Below are positions 26,793 to 35,531 of a stretch of DNA of 64,000 nucleotides, piece by piece. The stretch is taken from the NCBI RefSeq assembly GCF_013317235.1, contig NZ_WLCM01000010.1, positions 84,062-148,061 of the forward strand, given 5' to 3'. The position numbers were made by a program, and so were the translations under genes. A model generated the notes under the pieces. The model made no database searches. It was given only the letters and a program-made list of their open reading frames with translations, and was not told where the DNA came from. Position 1 is the stretch's first letter, and each line of letters begins with the position of its first letter. This DNA comes from Leisingera sp. ANG59 (GTDB lineage Bacteria > Pseudomonadota > Alphaproteobacteria > Rhodobacterales > Rhodobacteraceae).

Positions 26793-28466
26793 ATGGGCTA
26801 TGATTACGATCTCGGCAGTTATTCCTGCCCGGTGACAACAGCTTCGTCCGAGGCGCAGCTCTGGTTTGACCGCGGCCTGGTCTGGACTTACGGCTACAAT
26901 CACGAGGAAGCCATCGCCTGCTTCCGCCGTGCTCTGGAACACGACCCGGACTGTGCCATGGCCCATTGGGGCGTGGCCTATGCGGCCGGCCCGAATTACA
27001 ACCTGCCCTGGGACCTGCGCGATGATAAGGGCCGCGCCAAGGCGCTGGCCGAAGCTTACGACGCTGCCCAGACCGCGCTGAGTGGTATCGACGGCTGTTC
27101 AGAGGTTGAGCAGCAGCTGATCCGCGCCATTCAGGCCCGTTACCCCCAGCGCGAGGCGGTCGAAAACATGCACGCCTGGGACTACGATTTTGCCGATGCC
27201 ATGCGCGCAGCTTTTACCGCCTGCCCGGATCATCTGGATCTGCGCACGGTCTATGCCGAAAGCCTGCTGAACCTGACGCCCTGGCAGATGTGGGACCTTA
27301 AGTCCGGTCTGCCTGCGGATGGTGCCGCCACGCTGGAGGCGCAGGAGGTGCTGGAACGGGCGATGGATAACGCCCCCGGCGCAATGCAGCATCCCGGCCT
27401 GCTGCATCTCTACGTGCATCTGATGGAAATGTCGCCGACGCCGGAAAAGGCCCTGAAAGCCGCCGATGTCCTGCGCACGCTGGTGCCGGATGCGGGCCAC
27501 CTGGTGCATATGCCGACCCATATCGACGTGCTGTGCGGCGATTACCACAGCGTTGTGCACTGGAACCAAAAGGCGATCGAGGCGGACTTGAAGTATTACC
27601 AGCGCGAAGGCGCCTTCAACATCTATACCGGCTACCGCCAGCACAATTACCACTTCGTCATTTTCGGGGCGATGTTCCTCGGCCAAATCGAACCCGCGCT
27701 AGCGGCCAATCAGGGCATTCTGGACACTACACCGGAAGACATGCTGCGCATAGAAAGCCCGCCGATGGCGGACTATTTCGAAAGCTACATGGCGATGCAC
27801 CCGCATATCCTGGTCCGCTTCGGACGCTGGGAGGAGGCGATGGCGCTGGAGCTGCCGGAGGATCCCCAGCTCTACTGCACCCTGACCGCCAACACCCATT
27901 ACGCCCGTGCCATTGCCTATGCCGCAACCGGCCGTGTGACAGAGGCCGAGGCGGAGGAGCAGCTGTTTCTGGCCGCCAGGGCCCGGGTGCCGAAAAGCCG
28001 CCGCCTGCACAACAACAAGGTCATTGATCTGCTTGAAATCGCAGCGGAAATGCTGCGCGGGGAAATTGAATACCGCAAACAGAACTATGACGCGGCATTT
28101 GCGCATCTGCGCCGCTCAGCGGAGCTGGACGACAACCTGCCCTATGATGAACCCTGGGGCTGGATGCAGCCCACCCGCCACGCGCTGGGGGCGCTGCTGT
28201 TTGAACAGGGTCATGTTGAAGAGGCTGAGGCCGTCTATCGTGCCGACCTCGGGCTGGACAATACCCTGTCGCGCGCTTCAGTACATCCCGGCAACATCTG
28301 GAGCCTGAAGGGGCTTCACGACTGCCTGAAGGCACGCGGCGAAACTGTTGAAATCAGGCACATAAAACAGCAGATGGACCTGGCACTGGCGCGGGCTGAC
28401 CGGGCCGTGGGCGCATCCTGTTTCTGCGCTCAGGCTGCGATGGTGCCCAGCCCTTGCTGCAGCTGA
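26793..28466 (+). CDS. tetratricopeptide repeat protein with Cys-rich tail
   Basis: A 557-residue soluble helical-repeat protein. TPR-like pairs are clear at AQLWFDRGLVWTYGYNHEEA and in the C-terminal part (YDAAFAHLRRSAELD, then HALGALLFEQGHVEEAEAVY). Conserved His-rich stretches such as HPGLLHLYVHLMEMS and AGHLVHMPTHIDV suggest a metal or ligand site. The last 16 residues contain four cysteines (CFC and CC pairs). No signal peptide. The ATG at 26793 has GGAGG upstream. Proteins of this type are widespread and uncharacterised; no function is proposed. Confidence 0.8.
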   Translation: MGYDYDLGSYSCPVTTASSEAQLWFDRGLVWTYGYNHEEAIACFRRALEHDPDCAMAHWGVAYAAGPNYNLPWDLRDDKGRAKALAEAYDAAQTALSGIDGCSEVEQQLIRAIQARYPQREAVENMHAWDYDFADAMRAAFTACPDHLDLRTVYAESLLNLTPWQMWDLKSGLPADGAATLEAQEVLERAMDNAPGAMQHPGLLHLYVHLMEMSPTPEKALKAADVLRTLVPDAGHLVHMPTHIDVLCGDYHSVVHWNQKAIEADLKYYQREGAFNIYTGYRQHNYHFVIFGAMFLGQIEPALAANQGILDTTPEDMLRIESPPMADYFESYMAMHPHILVRFGRWEEAMALELPEDPQLYCTLTANTHYARAIAYAATGRVTEAEAEEQLFLAARARVPKSRRLHNNKVIDLLEIAAEMLRGEIEYRKQNYDAAFAHLRRSAELDDNLPYDEPWGWMQPTRHALGALLFEQGHVEEAEAVYRADLGLDNTLSRASVHPGNIWSLKGLHDCLKARGETVEIRHIKQQMDLALARADRAVGASCFCAQAAMVPSPCCS

Positions 28467-28514
28467 GCAAATTTCTTGCGAAGAAATTTGCCAAGGAAAT
28501 TCGAATTTCCCTGG
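28467..28514. terminator. two adjacent palindromes between convergent genes
   Basis: The first is an 11-bp stem GCAAATTTCTT / AAGAAATTTGC with a three-base loop. The second is the 16-bp perfect palindrome GGAAATTCGAATTTCC, flanked by CCA and TGG. They lie directly after the TPR stop and before the mfd stop and probably end both transcripts. Neither has a T tail. Confidence 0.55.
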
Positions 28515-28520
28515 CGTACT

Positions 28521-31500
28521 TTACCCGGCCTTCGCCTTCTTCTTCTCGGCCACAACCTTCTCTGCCAGGTCGCGGGCAATGGCAAAGGCGCCCTTGATCT
28601 TGTCGGCGTCCTTTTTCCAGTCGCGGCGCACGACGATCTTGTTGTCCTTCACCTTGGCCAGACCGTTCTGACCCTGGATGAACTCCACCAGCCCCTGCGG
28701 CGAGGCGAACTTGTCGTTGTGGAACTGGATCGTCGCCCCCTTCGGGCCGCCGTCCATCTTGGCGATGCCTGCGCGTTTGCACATCGCCTTGATGCGCACC
28801 ACCAGCATCAGCGTGTTGACTTCCTTGGGCAGCTTGCCGAAACGGTCGATCAGCTCCGCGGCGAATCCTTCCAGCTCCACCTTGGTCGAGAGCGACGACA
28901 GGCGGCGGTAGAGGCCGAGACGGACATCCAGATCGGGCACGTATTCCTCGGGGATCAGCACCGGAACGCCGAGGTTGATCTGCGGCGCCCACTGATCATC
29001 GGCATCCGACAGGCCCTCCATCTCGCCCGCCTTGATCTTGGCAATCGCCTCTTCCAGCATCGACTGGTAAAGCTCATAGCCGACATCGCGCATCTGGCCG
29101 GACTGCTCCTCGCCCAGAAGGTTGCCTGCGCCTCGGATATCAAGGTCTTGCGAGGCGAGCGTAAAGCCCGCGCCCAGCGTATCCAGGGAGCCGAGCACCC
29201 GCAGGCGCTTCTCTGCGGCCGGGGTCAGCCGCTGGCGCGGCTTGGTGGTAAGGTAGGCATAGGCGCGGGTCTTGGAGCGGCCGACGCGGCCGCGGATCTG
29301 ATAGAGCTGGGACAGGCCGAACATGTCGGCGCGGTGAACGACCATCGTGTTGGCGGTGGGAATATCCAGGCCGCTCTCCACAATCGTCGTCGCCAGCAGC
29401 ACATCGTATTTGCCGTCATAGAAGGCGTTCATCCGGTCGTCGAGTTCCCCCGCCGCCATCTGCCCGTGCGCCACCACGTAGGTGAGCTCCGGCAGCTGCG
29501 CCTTCAGGAACTCCTCAACATCCGGCAGGTCGGTGATCCTCGGCACCACATAGAAGCTCTGCCCGCCGCGGTAATGCTCGCGCAGCAGCGCCTCGCGAAT
29601 CGTAACGGTATCGAATTCGCTGACATAGGTGCGGATTGCCAGCCGGTCCACGGGGGGCGTGCCGATGATCGACAGATCGCGCACACCGGTTAGGGACAAC
29701 TGCAAGGTCCGCGGGATCGGCGTGGCCGTCAGGGTCAGCACATGGATGTCGCTGCGCAGCTGTTTCAGCCTTTCCTTGTGGGCGACACCAAAGTGCTGCT
29801 CCTCATCGATGATAAGCAGGCCAAGGTTCTGGAACTTGATGTTCTTCGCCAGTACAGCATGGGTGCCGACCACGATGTCGACGGTGCCCTTGGCCAGTCC
29901 TTCGCGGGTCTGGCTTGCTTCCTTTGCGCTAACAAAGCGCGACAACTGCCTGACCTGCAATGGGAAACCGCGGAACCGTTCGGCAAAGGACGCGGCGTGC
30001 TGGCGCGCCAGCAGCGTGGTTGGCGCAACCACCGCCACCTGCAGGCCCGACATCGCGGCGACAAAGGCCGCGCGCATCGCCACCTCAGTCTTGCCAAAGC
30101 CCACGTCGCCGCAGATCAGCCGGTCCATCGGCTGGCCGGAGTGCAAATCCTCCATCACGTCTTCAATGGCGCGCAGCTGGTCGTCGGTCTCCTGATAGGG
30201 GAAACGGGCCGAGAACTCCTCCCAGGCGTGCGGCGGCGGATCCATCACCGGCGCCTTGCGCAATGCGCGCTCAGCGGCGATGCGGATCAGCTTGTCCGCC
30301 ATCTCGCGGATGCGTTCCTTCAGCTTGGCCTTCTTGGCCTGCCAGGCGCCGCCGCCGAGACGGTCCAAGAGTCCCTCGTCATGGCCGTATTTGGACAGCA
30401 GTTCGATGTTCTCGACGGGAAGGTAGAGCTTCGCTTGTTCGGCGTATTCCAGCAGGATGCATTCATGCGCGGCGCCCGCGGCGGTGACCACTTCCAGCCC
30501 CTTGTAGCGGCCGATGCCATGGTCCACATGCACCACCAGATCGCCGGGGCTGAGCGACTGGGTTTCGGTCAGGAAGTTTTCCGCTTTGCGGCGTTTCTTC
30601 GGCGCCCGAATCAGCCGGTCGCCCAGCACGTCCTGCTCCGAGATCACCGTCATATCCGGCGCCTCGAACCCGTGCTCCAGCGCCCAGACCGCCAGATGCA
30701 GGCCGGATTTTCCAATGCGGGTGCCGTCCATCACCGGGATGGCCTCGGCCAGGCCCTCATCCTCGATCAGTCCGGCCAGACGTTCCCGCGCACCCTCGGA
30801 GTAAGAGGCGATGAGGACCGGGCCCTCTTGCATCCGCACCTTAATGTGCGCCGCCAAGGCGCCGAAAAGGCTGATGTTTTCCTGCTGGCGCTCCGGCGCA
30901 AAGTTGCGTCCGATGCGGCCGCCCGCATCTGCGACGCCGGGGCCGGAGGCCTGCGCCAGCGGATGGAACTGCACGACGCGCATATCTGCAACAGCCGCTT
31001 CCCAGGCCGCATCGTCGAGATACAGCAGGCCCGGCGGCGCCGGTTTGTAGACAGTGTCGATCCGCCCCTTCTGCTCCAGCGCATGCTTCCGCGTGCCGTA
31101 CTGGTCCTCGATGCTGTCCCAGCGCGCCAGACGCGCCGGAGTCAGTTGGTCGTCCAGCGTCACGGTGGCCTGCGGCAGGTAATCGAACAGCGTTTCCAGC
31201 TTTTCATGGAAGAATGGCAGCCAGTGCTCGATCCCCTGATGCTTGCGGCCTGCGCTGACAGCCTCATAAAGCGGATCATCAGTGCCTGCCGCGCCGAACT
31301 CAATCCGGTAGTTCTGGCGGAACCGGGTGATGGCTGCCTCGTCCAGGATGACTTCGGAAACCGGCGCCAGTTCCACCACCTCCAGCTTCTCGGTGGTGCG
31401 CTGGGTGGCAGGATCAAACCGGCGGGCGCCGTCCAGAACATCGCCGAAAAGGTCCAGCCGCACCGGGCCGCTTTCACCCGGCGGGAAAATGTCAATGATG

Positions 31501-31976
31501 CCGCCGCGAATGGCGTAGTCGCCGGGTTCCATAACGGTCGGACTTTGGGAAAAGCCCATACGGACCAGGAAGTTGCGCAGCGCCTCTTCATCCACCCTTT
31601 GATCGACACGGGCGGTAAAGGCCGCCTCGCGCAGCACCTCCCGCGCAGGTACCCGCTGGCTGGCGGCATTGAGCGTGGTCAGCAGCACAAACTGGCTGGG
31701 CATCTGATGCACCAGCGCCGCCAGGGTCGCCATCCGCGCCGCAGAGATATCGGCATTCGGCGACACCCGGTCATAAGGCAAGCAATCCCAGCCCGGGAAC
31801 ACAAACACCGGCATCTCCGGTGCAAAGAAGGCAAGTGCCGCCCGCATTGCCTCCATCCGCTTGTCATCGCGCGCCACATGCAGCAGCGGCGCGCCGGACT
31901 TCTGTACTTCCTTCAGGATCAGCCGGGCATCATACCCTTCAGGGGCGCCGCCCATGGTGATTGCGCGCTGTGCCAT
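28521..31976 (-). CDS. mfd: transcription-repair coupling factor
   Basis: A 1151-residue DNA translocase that removes stalled RNA polymerase at lesions and recruits UvrA. In order: a UvrB-like N-terminal part, the RNA polymerase interaction domain around LSPGDLVVHVDHGIGRY, RecG-like motor motifs (CGDVGFGKTEVAMRAAF Walker A, IIDEEQHFGV Walker B, TATPIPRTL, QIRGRVGRS), and the C-terminal TRCF domain. The length is normal. It stands alone, with a small membrane protein gene upstream on the same strand. Confidence 0.97.
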   Translation of the reverse strand: MAQRAITMGGAPEGYDARLILKEVQKSGAPLLHVARDDKRMEAMRAALAFFAPEMPVFVFPGWDCLPYDRVSPNADISAARMATLAALVHQMPSQFVLLTTLNAASQRVPAREVLREAAFTARVDQRVDEEALRNFLVRMGFSQSPTVMEPGDYAIRGGIIDIFPPGESGPVRLDLFGDVLDGARRFDPATQRTTEKLEVVELAPVSEVILDEAAITRFRQNYRIEFGAAGTDDPLYEAVSAGRKHQGIEHWLPFFHEKLETLFDYLPQATVTLDDQLTPARLARWDSIEDQYGTRKHALEQKGRIDTVYKPAPPGLLYLDDAAWEAAVADMRVVQFHPLAQASGPGVADAGGRIGRNFAPERQQENISLFGALAAHIKVRMQEGPVLIASYSEGARERLAGLIEDEGLAEAIPVMDGTRIGKSGLHLAVWALEHGFEAPDMTVISEQDVLGDRLIRAPKKRRKAENFLTETQSLSPGDLVVHVDHGIGRYKGLEVVTAAGAAHECILLEYAEQAKLYLPVENIELLSKYGHDEGLLDRLGGGAWQAKKAKLKERIREMADKLIRIAAERALRKAPVMDPPPHAWEEFSARFPYQETDDQLRAIEDVMEDLHSGQPMDRLICGDVGFGKTEVAMRAAFVAAMSGLQVAVVAPTTLLARQHAASFAERFRGFPLQVRQLSRFVSAKEASQTREGLAKGTVDIVVGTHAVLAKNIKFQNLGLLIIDEEQHFGVAHKERLKQLRSDIHVLTLTATPIPRTLQLSLTGVRDLSIIGTPPVDRLAIRTYVSEFDTVTIREALLREHYRGGQSFYVVPRITDLPDVEEFLKAQLPELTYVVAHGQMAAGELDDRMNAFYDGKYDVLLATTIVESGLDIPTANTMVVHRADMFGLSQLYQIRGRVGRSKTRAYAYLTTKPRQRLTPAAEKRLRVLGSLDTLGAGFTLASQDLDIRGAGNLLGEEQSGQMRDVGYELYQSMLEEAIAKIKAGEMEGLSDADDQWAPQINLGVPVLIPEEYVPDLDVRLGLYRRLSSLSTKVELEGFAAELIDRFGKLPKEVNTLMLVVRIKAMCKRAGIAKMDGGPKGATIQFHNDKFASPQGLVEFIQGQNGLAKVKDNKIVVRRDWKKDADKIKGAFAIARDLAEKVVAEKKKAKAG

Positions 31977-32013
31977 GCGGTTTCCTTTCCGGGTTCGCTG
32001 AAAACCCTGCCCC

Positions 32014-32538
32014 TCAGCCCAAGGCGCCGATCGAGAGGTTCTGATACATTCCCCAGAAGGCGGTCACAAGAATTGAGATTGACCCCACGAACTGAATGCA
32101 GAGCCGGCACATGGCAAGCCGCTTGCACAGGTCCTCGCCCGAAGCCCCGTCCCGTGCAATCCGGCGCGCCGTGAAAAAGCTGATGACCCCGACAAAGGAC
32201 ATCGGGAAAGCGAGCAGGAACACAGCCTGGGCGAATTCCATCAGGAAGGCAAAGCCTAGCGTTGCCAGGGCAGACAGCAGAAAGCAGGCCAGCGCCACCA
32301 GCCACGGGCCGGACACTTCGGCAATGTAGAGGAGCCGGTTCACATTGACGCGGACCATGTCCTCCAGGTCCTGTTCGGCCTGCCCCCCGCGGCGGCGTGC
32401 CCGCTGAACCATGTCAAACGGGACACCCAGAACCCTGTGGCTGGCAGAGGACCACATCACCGCCAGTGCAATCCAGTACCAGAGGTTGGAAAACGACCGC
32501 AGGTCGATCATCTCATAGAGGATTTGAAACAGATCCAC
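32014..32538 (-). CDS. small membrane protein, sometimes annotated as SufBCD component
   Basis: A 174-residue protein with four predicted membrane helices (WYWIALAVMWSSASHRVLG, WLVALACFLLSALATLGFAF, QAVFLLAFPMSFVGVISFF, and the last near FVGSISILVTAFWG). I recall a similar Rhodobacteraceae family labelled component of SufBCD complex, but no suf genes are here and nothing in the sequence supports that role. The start is taken as GTG at 32538 with GGGGG upstream; a TTG at 32550 is in frame. It lies 37 bases before mfd on the same strand. Confidence 0.65.
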   Translation of the reverse strand: MDLFQILYEMIDLRSFSNLWYWIALAVMWSSASHRVLGVPFDMVQRARRRGGQAEQDLEDMVRVNVNRLLYIAEVSGPWLVALACFLLSALATLGFAFLMEFAQAVFLLAFPMSFVGVISFFTARRIARDGASGEDLCKRLAMCRLCIQFVGSISILVTAFWGMYQNLSIGALG

Positions 32539-32722
32539 TCCAGCCCCCAACTTGCCGCTGCCGGCCCTTCGGGCCTGTTTTATGTAACTGGCCCTATATC
32601 AACCGGGAAACGCCCGCAGGCAAGCCCGCAGAACGCACAAGTTTCCCGGCGCGGCGAATGTGCCTCTTGTTCCCGGGGCAGCTTCCATGCCACCCATGGG
32701 CCAGCCAAAACGAGAGACCGCC

Positions 32723-33721
32723 ATGAAGCCCACCGTCGCGCCCTTTCCCGCCGCCCGCCTGCGCCGCACCCGTGCCAGCCAGGCGATCCGCAATCTGGTG
32801 CAGGAAAACACCCTGACCCCGTCCGATTTCATCTGGCCGGTGTTTGTCCGCGACGGCGAAGGCCAGGAGGAGCCCATCGCCTCGATGCCCGGCGTGATGC
32901 GCCGTTCGGTGGACAAGGTCGCCGCGGCCGCGGTGGAAGCTCAGGCGCTGGGCATTCCGGCGATCTGCCTGTTTCCCTACACCGACGCCTCGCTCAAGAC
33001 AGAGGACTGCGCCGAGGCCTGGAACCCGGACAACCTGACCAACCGCGCCATCCGCGCCATCAAAGATGCGGCGCCGGATATCGCGGTGATGACCGACGTG
33101 GCGCTGGACCCCTATAACATCAACGGCCACGACGGCTATGTGGTGGATGGCGAGATCGTCAATGACGCCACCGTCGAAACACTCGTCAAGATGACCCTGG
33201 CCCAGGCCGATGCCGGCGCCGACATCATCGGCCCCTCCGACATGATGGACGGCCGTATCGGTGCGATGCGCACGGGATTGGAGCAGGCAGGCCACCACAA
33301 TGTGGCGATCCTTTCCTACTCGGCCAAATACGCCTCCGCCTATTACGGACCATTCCGCGATGCGGTCGGGGCCTCGGGCGCGCTGAAGGGCGATAAGAAA
33401 ACCTATCAGATGGACCCCGCCAACAGCGACGAGGCGCTGCGGCTGATCGAACGCGACCTGATGGAAGGCGCCGACATGGTAATGGTAAAGCCCGGAATTG
33501 CCTATCTTGACATCTGCCAGCGGGTGAAATCCGCCTTCGGCGTGCCAACCTATGCCTATCAGGTCTCCGGGGAATACGCGATGATCCAGGCCGCGGCCCA
33601 GAATGGCTGGGTCGATGGAGAAAAAGTGATGATGGAAAGCCTAATGGCCTTCAAGCGCGCAGGCTGCAACGGCATCCTCACCTATTTCGCCCCCGCCGCA
33701 GCGCGCCTGCTGAACGGCTGA
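32723..33721 (+). CDS. hemB: delta-aminolevulinic acid dehydratase (porphobilinogen synthase)
   Basis: A 332-residue enzyme that joins two 5-aminolevulinates into porphobilinogen in heme and chlorophyll synthesis. The Schiff-base lysines are seen in YSAKYASAYYGPFRDA and VMVKPG. The metal-site region is DVALDPYNINGHDG, in which cysteines of the zinc type are absent, so it is a magnesium or potassium-type enzyme as in other alphaproteobacteria. The ATG at 32723 has GAGAG upstream. It is a single gene between a membrane protein and a SYLF lipoprotein. Confidence 0.96.
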   Translation: MKPTVAPFPAARLRRTRASQAIRNLVQENTLTPSDFIWPVFVRDGEGQEEPIASMPGVMRRSVDKVAAAAVEAQALGIPAICLFPYTDASLKTEDCAEAWNPDNLTNRAIRAIKDAAPDIAVMTDVALDPYNINGHDGYVVDGEIVNDATVETLVKMTLAQADAGADIIGPSDMMDGRIGAMRTGLEQAGHHNVAILSYSAKYASAYYGPFRDAVGASGALKGDKKTYQMDPANSDEALRLIERDLMEGADMVMVKPGIAYLDICQRVKSAFGVPTYAYQVSGEYAMIQAAAQNGWVDGEKVMMESLMAFKRAGCNGILTYFAPAAARLLNG

Positions 33722-33872
33722 CGCGCCGCTCCGGCCCACGCTGGATCACTTCAGCGGGAAGCCGCCAATATCTGCCTTTGCAGCGGATGACAGGCAGCGG
33801 TTTTCCGCGTATAAACCTGGCCAGAGCCGGATCGAACCGGCCTTGGAGCAATTCATTACAGGCACCTGAAAA

Positions 33873-34448
33873 ATGAGCGATAATTCCTCTACCCGCATGA
33901 CCCGCCGCGGTTTTGCCCTGACCGCTTTGGCCGGTGCAGGCGTCACTGCCGCCTGCGGCAATGGCGTCGGCAACACAAACGCAGCCACCATCGACGCCCG
34001 TGTCGATGCCACGCTGAACCACATGTATAACCAGTACCCGAATACACGCACCCTGGCGGACAAAGCTTCCGGCATGCTGGTGATGCCACTGGTGACTGAG
34101 GCAGGCTTTGTCTTTGGCGGCGCCTACGGCCGCGGTGCGCTGCGGATCAATGACGTGACCGTCGACTACTACGCCACCTACAAGGGCAATGCCGGCATTC
34201 AGATCGGCGCCCAGCAATATGCCCACGTGCTGTTTTTCATGACCCAGGACGCGCTGTCCGGATTCCGCCGCTCGCAGGGCTGGGCGGCTGGCGCCGATGC
34301 CGAGTTTGTCATCATGAACGAAGGCGAGTCTCTGCGGGCCGATACCAATACGCTGACCTCGCCGGTGCTGGCCGTGGTCTTTGCCCAGGCGGGTCTGCGT
34401 GTGGGTGCCACCCTGGAAGGCACCAAATACACCCGTATCATTCCCTAA
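33873..34448 (+). CDS. SYLF/YSC84 domain lipoprotein
   Basis: A 191-residue secreted protein. After a twin-arginine-like MTRRGFALTALAGAGVTAACG, Cys is in a lipobox (VTAAC), so it is probably a lipoprotein. The mature part has the SYLF pattern: KASGMLVMPLVTEAGFVFGG, then DYYATYKGNAGIQIGAQQY and SWAAGADAEF-like WAAGADAEFVIM. SYLF domains bind lipids. The role in bacteria is unclear; envelope stability is plausible. A terminator follows. Confidence 0.85.
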   Translation: MSDNSSTRMTRRGFALTALAGAGVTAACGNGVGNTNAATIDARVDATLNHMYNQYPNTRTLADKASGMLVMPLVTEAGFVFGGAYGRGALRINDVTVDYYATYKGNAGIQIGAQQYAHVLFFMTQDALSGFRRSQGWAAGADAEFVIMNEGESLRADTNTLTSPVLAVVFAQAGLRVGATLEGTKYTRIIP

Positions 34449-34456
34449 GCGGAAAC

Positions 34457-34480
34457 AGGCGGCAGAACCCGCCTTTTCTT
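34457..34480 (+). terminator. terminator of the SYLF gene
   Basis: AGGCGG and CCGCCT around a six-base loop, followed by TTTCTTCT, nine bases after the stop codon. A typical intrinsic terminator layout with a short stem. Confidence 0.65.
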
Positions 34481-34507
34481 CTGGCTTGAAATATCCCCGC
34501 TAGAGGC

Positions 34508-34536
34508 ATGGCCTTTCCATCCGGAAAGGCCATTTT
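34508..34536. terminator. 11-bp hairpin between convergent genes
   Basis: ATGGCCTTTCC and GGAAAGGCCAT form a perfect 11-bp stem around ATCC, with T residues after it on the plus strand. It lies five bases beyond the dehydrogenase stop and can act on both strands. Confidence 0.65.
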
Positions 34537-34540
34537 CATG

Positions 34541-35416
34541 TCAGCCGTCCAGCTTGCGCAGCCGCTTGAACAGCGACGAGGTGTCCCAGCGCCCGCCGCC
34601 CATCTTTTGCACCTCCTTGTAGAACTGGTCCACCAGCGCCGTCACCGGCAGGCTGGCGCCAGTCTCATCCGCGGCATCCAGGCAGATGCCCAGATCCTTG
34701 CGCATCCAGTCCACCGCAAAGCCATGCTCAAAATGATCGTCCAGCATGGTCTCATAGCGGTTGGCCATCTGCCAGCTGCCTGCAGCGCCCTGGCTGATCA
34801 CCTCAACCACCGCACGCCCGTCGAGGCCGGCTTTCTCTGCGAAATGCAGCGCCTCGCTGAGGCCCTGCACCAGGCCCGCAATGGCGATCTGGTTGCACAT
34901 CTTGGTCATCTGACCTGCGCCGCTCTCTCCGATGCGGCGGCAGATGCGGGCATAGGCATCAATCACCGGCTCAACGCGGGCATAGGCGTCTTCATCACCG
35001 CCGCACATGACGGACAGAACGCCATTCTCCGCCCCTGCCTGGCCGCCGGAGATGGGGGCATCGACAAAAGCAATACCCTGTTCCGCCGCTGCGCCACAAA
35101 GCTCCCGCGTGACCTTGGCCGACACCGTGGTGTGATCGGTAAAGACCGTGCCCTTGGCCATGCCGGCAAAGGCCCCGTCAGCGCCGAGGCAGACCGAGCG
35201 CAGGTCGTCGTCATTGCCGACGCAGGCCATCACGAATTCCGCGCCCGAGGCCGCCGCCCGCGGAGTTGCTGCAAAATGGCCGCCATGCTCCTTGGCCCAG
35301 GCTTTGGCCTTGGCCTCGGTACGGTTGTAGACGGTGACCTCATGGCCCGCGGCCTGCAGGTGCCCGGCCATCGGATAGCCCATGACACCAAGCCCCAGAA
35401 ACGCGATTTTTGCCAT
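34541..35416 (-). CDS. NAD(P)-dependent beta-hydroxyacid dehydrogenase
   Basis: A 291-residue oxidoreductase of the 3-hydroxyisobutyrate/tartronate semialdehyde dehydrogenase family. FLGLGVMGYPMAGHL is the dinucleotide-binding motif, DAPISGGQAGAENG is the substrate loop, and the catalytic lysine is in GAGQMTKMCNQ. The exact substrate (3-hydroxyisobutyrate, 2-hydroxy-3-oxopropionate or another) cannot be assigned from the motifs. The gene stands alone, convergent with the SYLF gene and divergent from the penicillin acylase. Confidence 0.88.
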   Translation of the reverse strand: MAKIAFLGLGVMGYPMAGHLQAAGHEVTVYNRTEAKAKAWAKEHGGHFAATPRAAASGAEFVMACVGNDDDLRSVCLGADGAFAGMAKGTVFTDHTTVSAKVTRELCGAAAEQGIAFVDAPISGGQAGAENGVLSVMCGGDEDAYARVEPVIDAYARICRRIGESGAGQMTKMCNQIAIAGLVQGLSEALHFAEKAGLDGRAVVEVISQGAAGSWQMANRYETMLDDHFEHGFAVDWMRKDLGICLDAADETGASLPVTALVDQFYKEVQKMGGGRWDTSSLFKRLRKLDG

Positions 35417-35531
35417 CTGCTTTTCCCCTGATCTGTCTTCGCATATGTTGGCGCCAACCCTACCACCGCCGCCGCGGGGCGCAATCTGCCATGCGGCTGG
35501 AAATAAAAAAACCGAGGGAAAACAACCGCTG

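Noticed and set aside
29742..32174. An 810-codon open frame on the plus strand
   Set aside because: It is antisense to mfd; the third-position GC pattern favours mfd and no domain can be seen.
32561..32585. GGCCC-TTC-GGGCC followed by TGTTTT as a terminator
   Set aside because: No plus-strand gene lies upstream to be terminated, and the five-pair stem is common by chance in GC-rich DNA.
34508..35431. A 307-codon open frame on the plus strand
   Set aside because: It mirrors the beta-hydroxyacid dehydrogenase gene, whose motifs are clear on the other strand.
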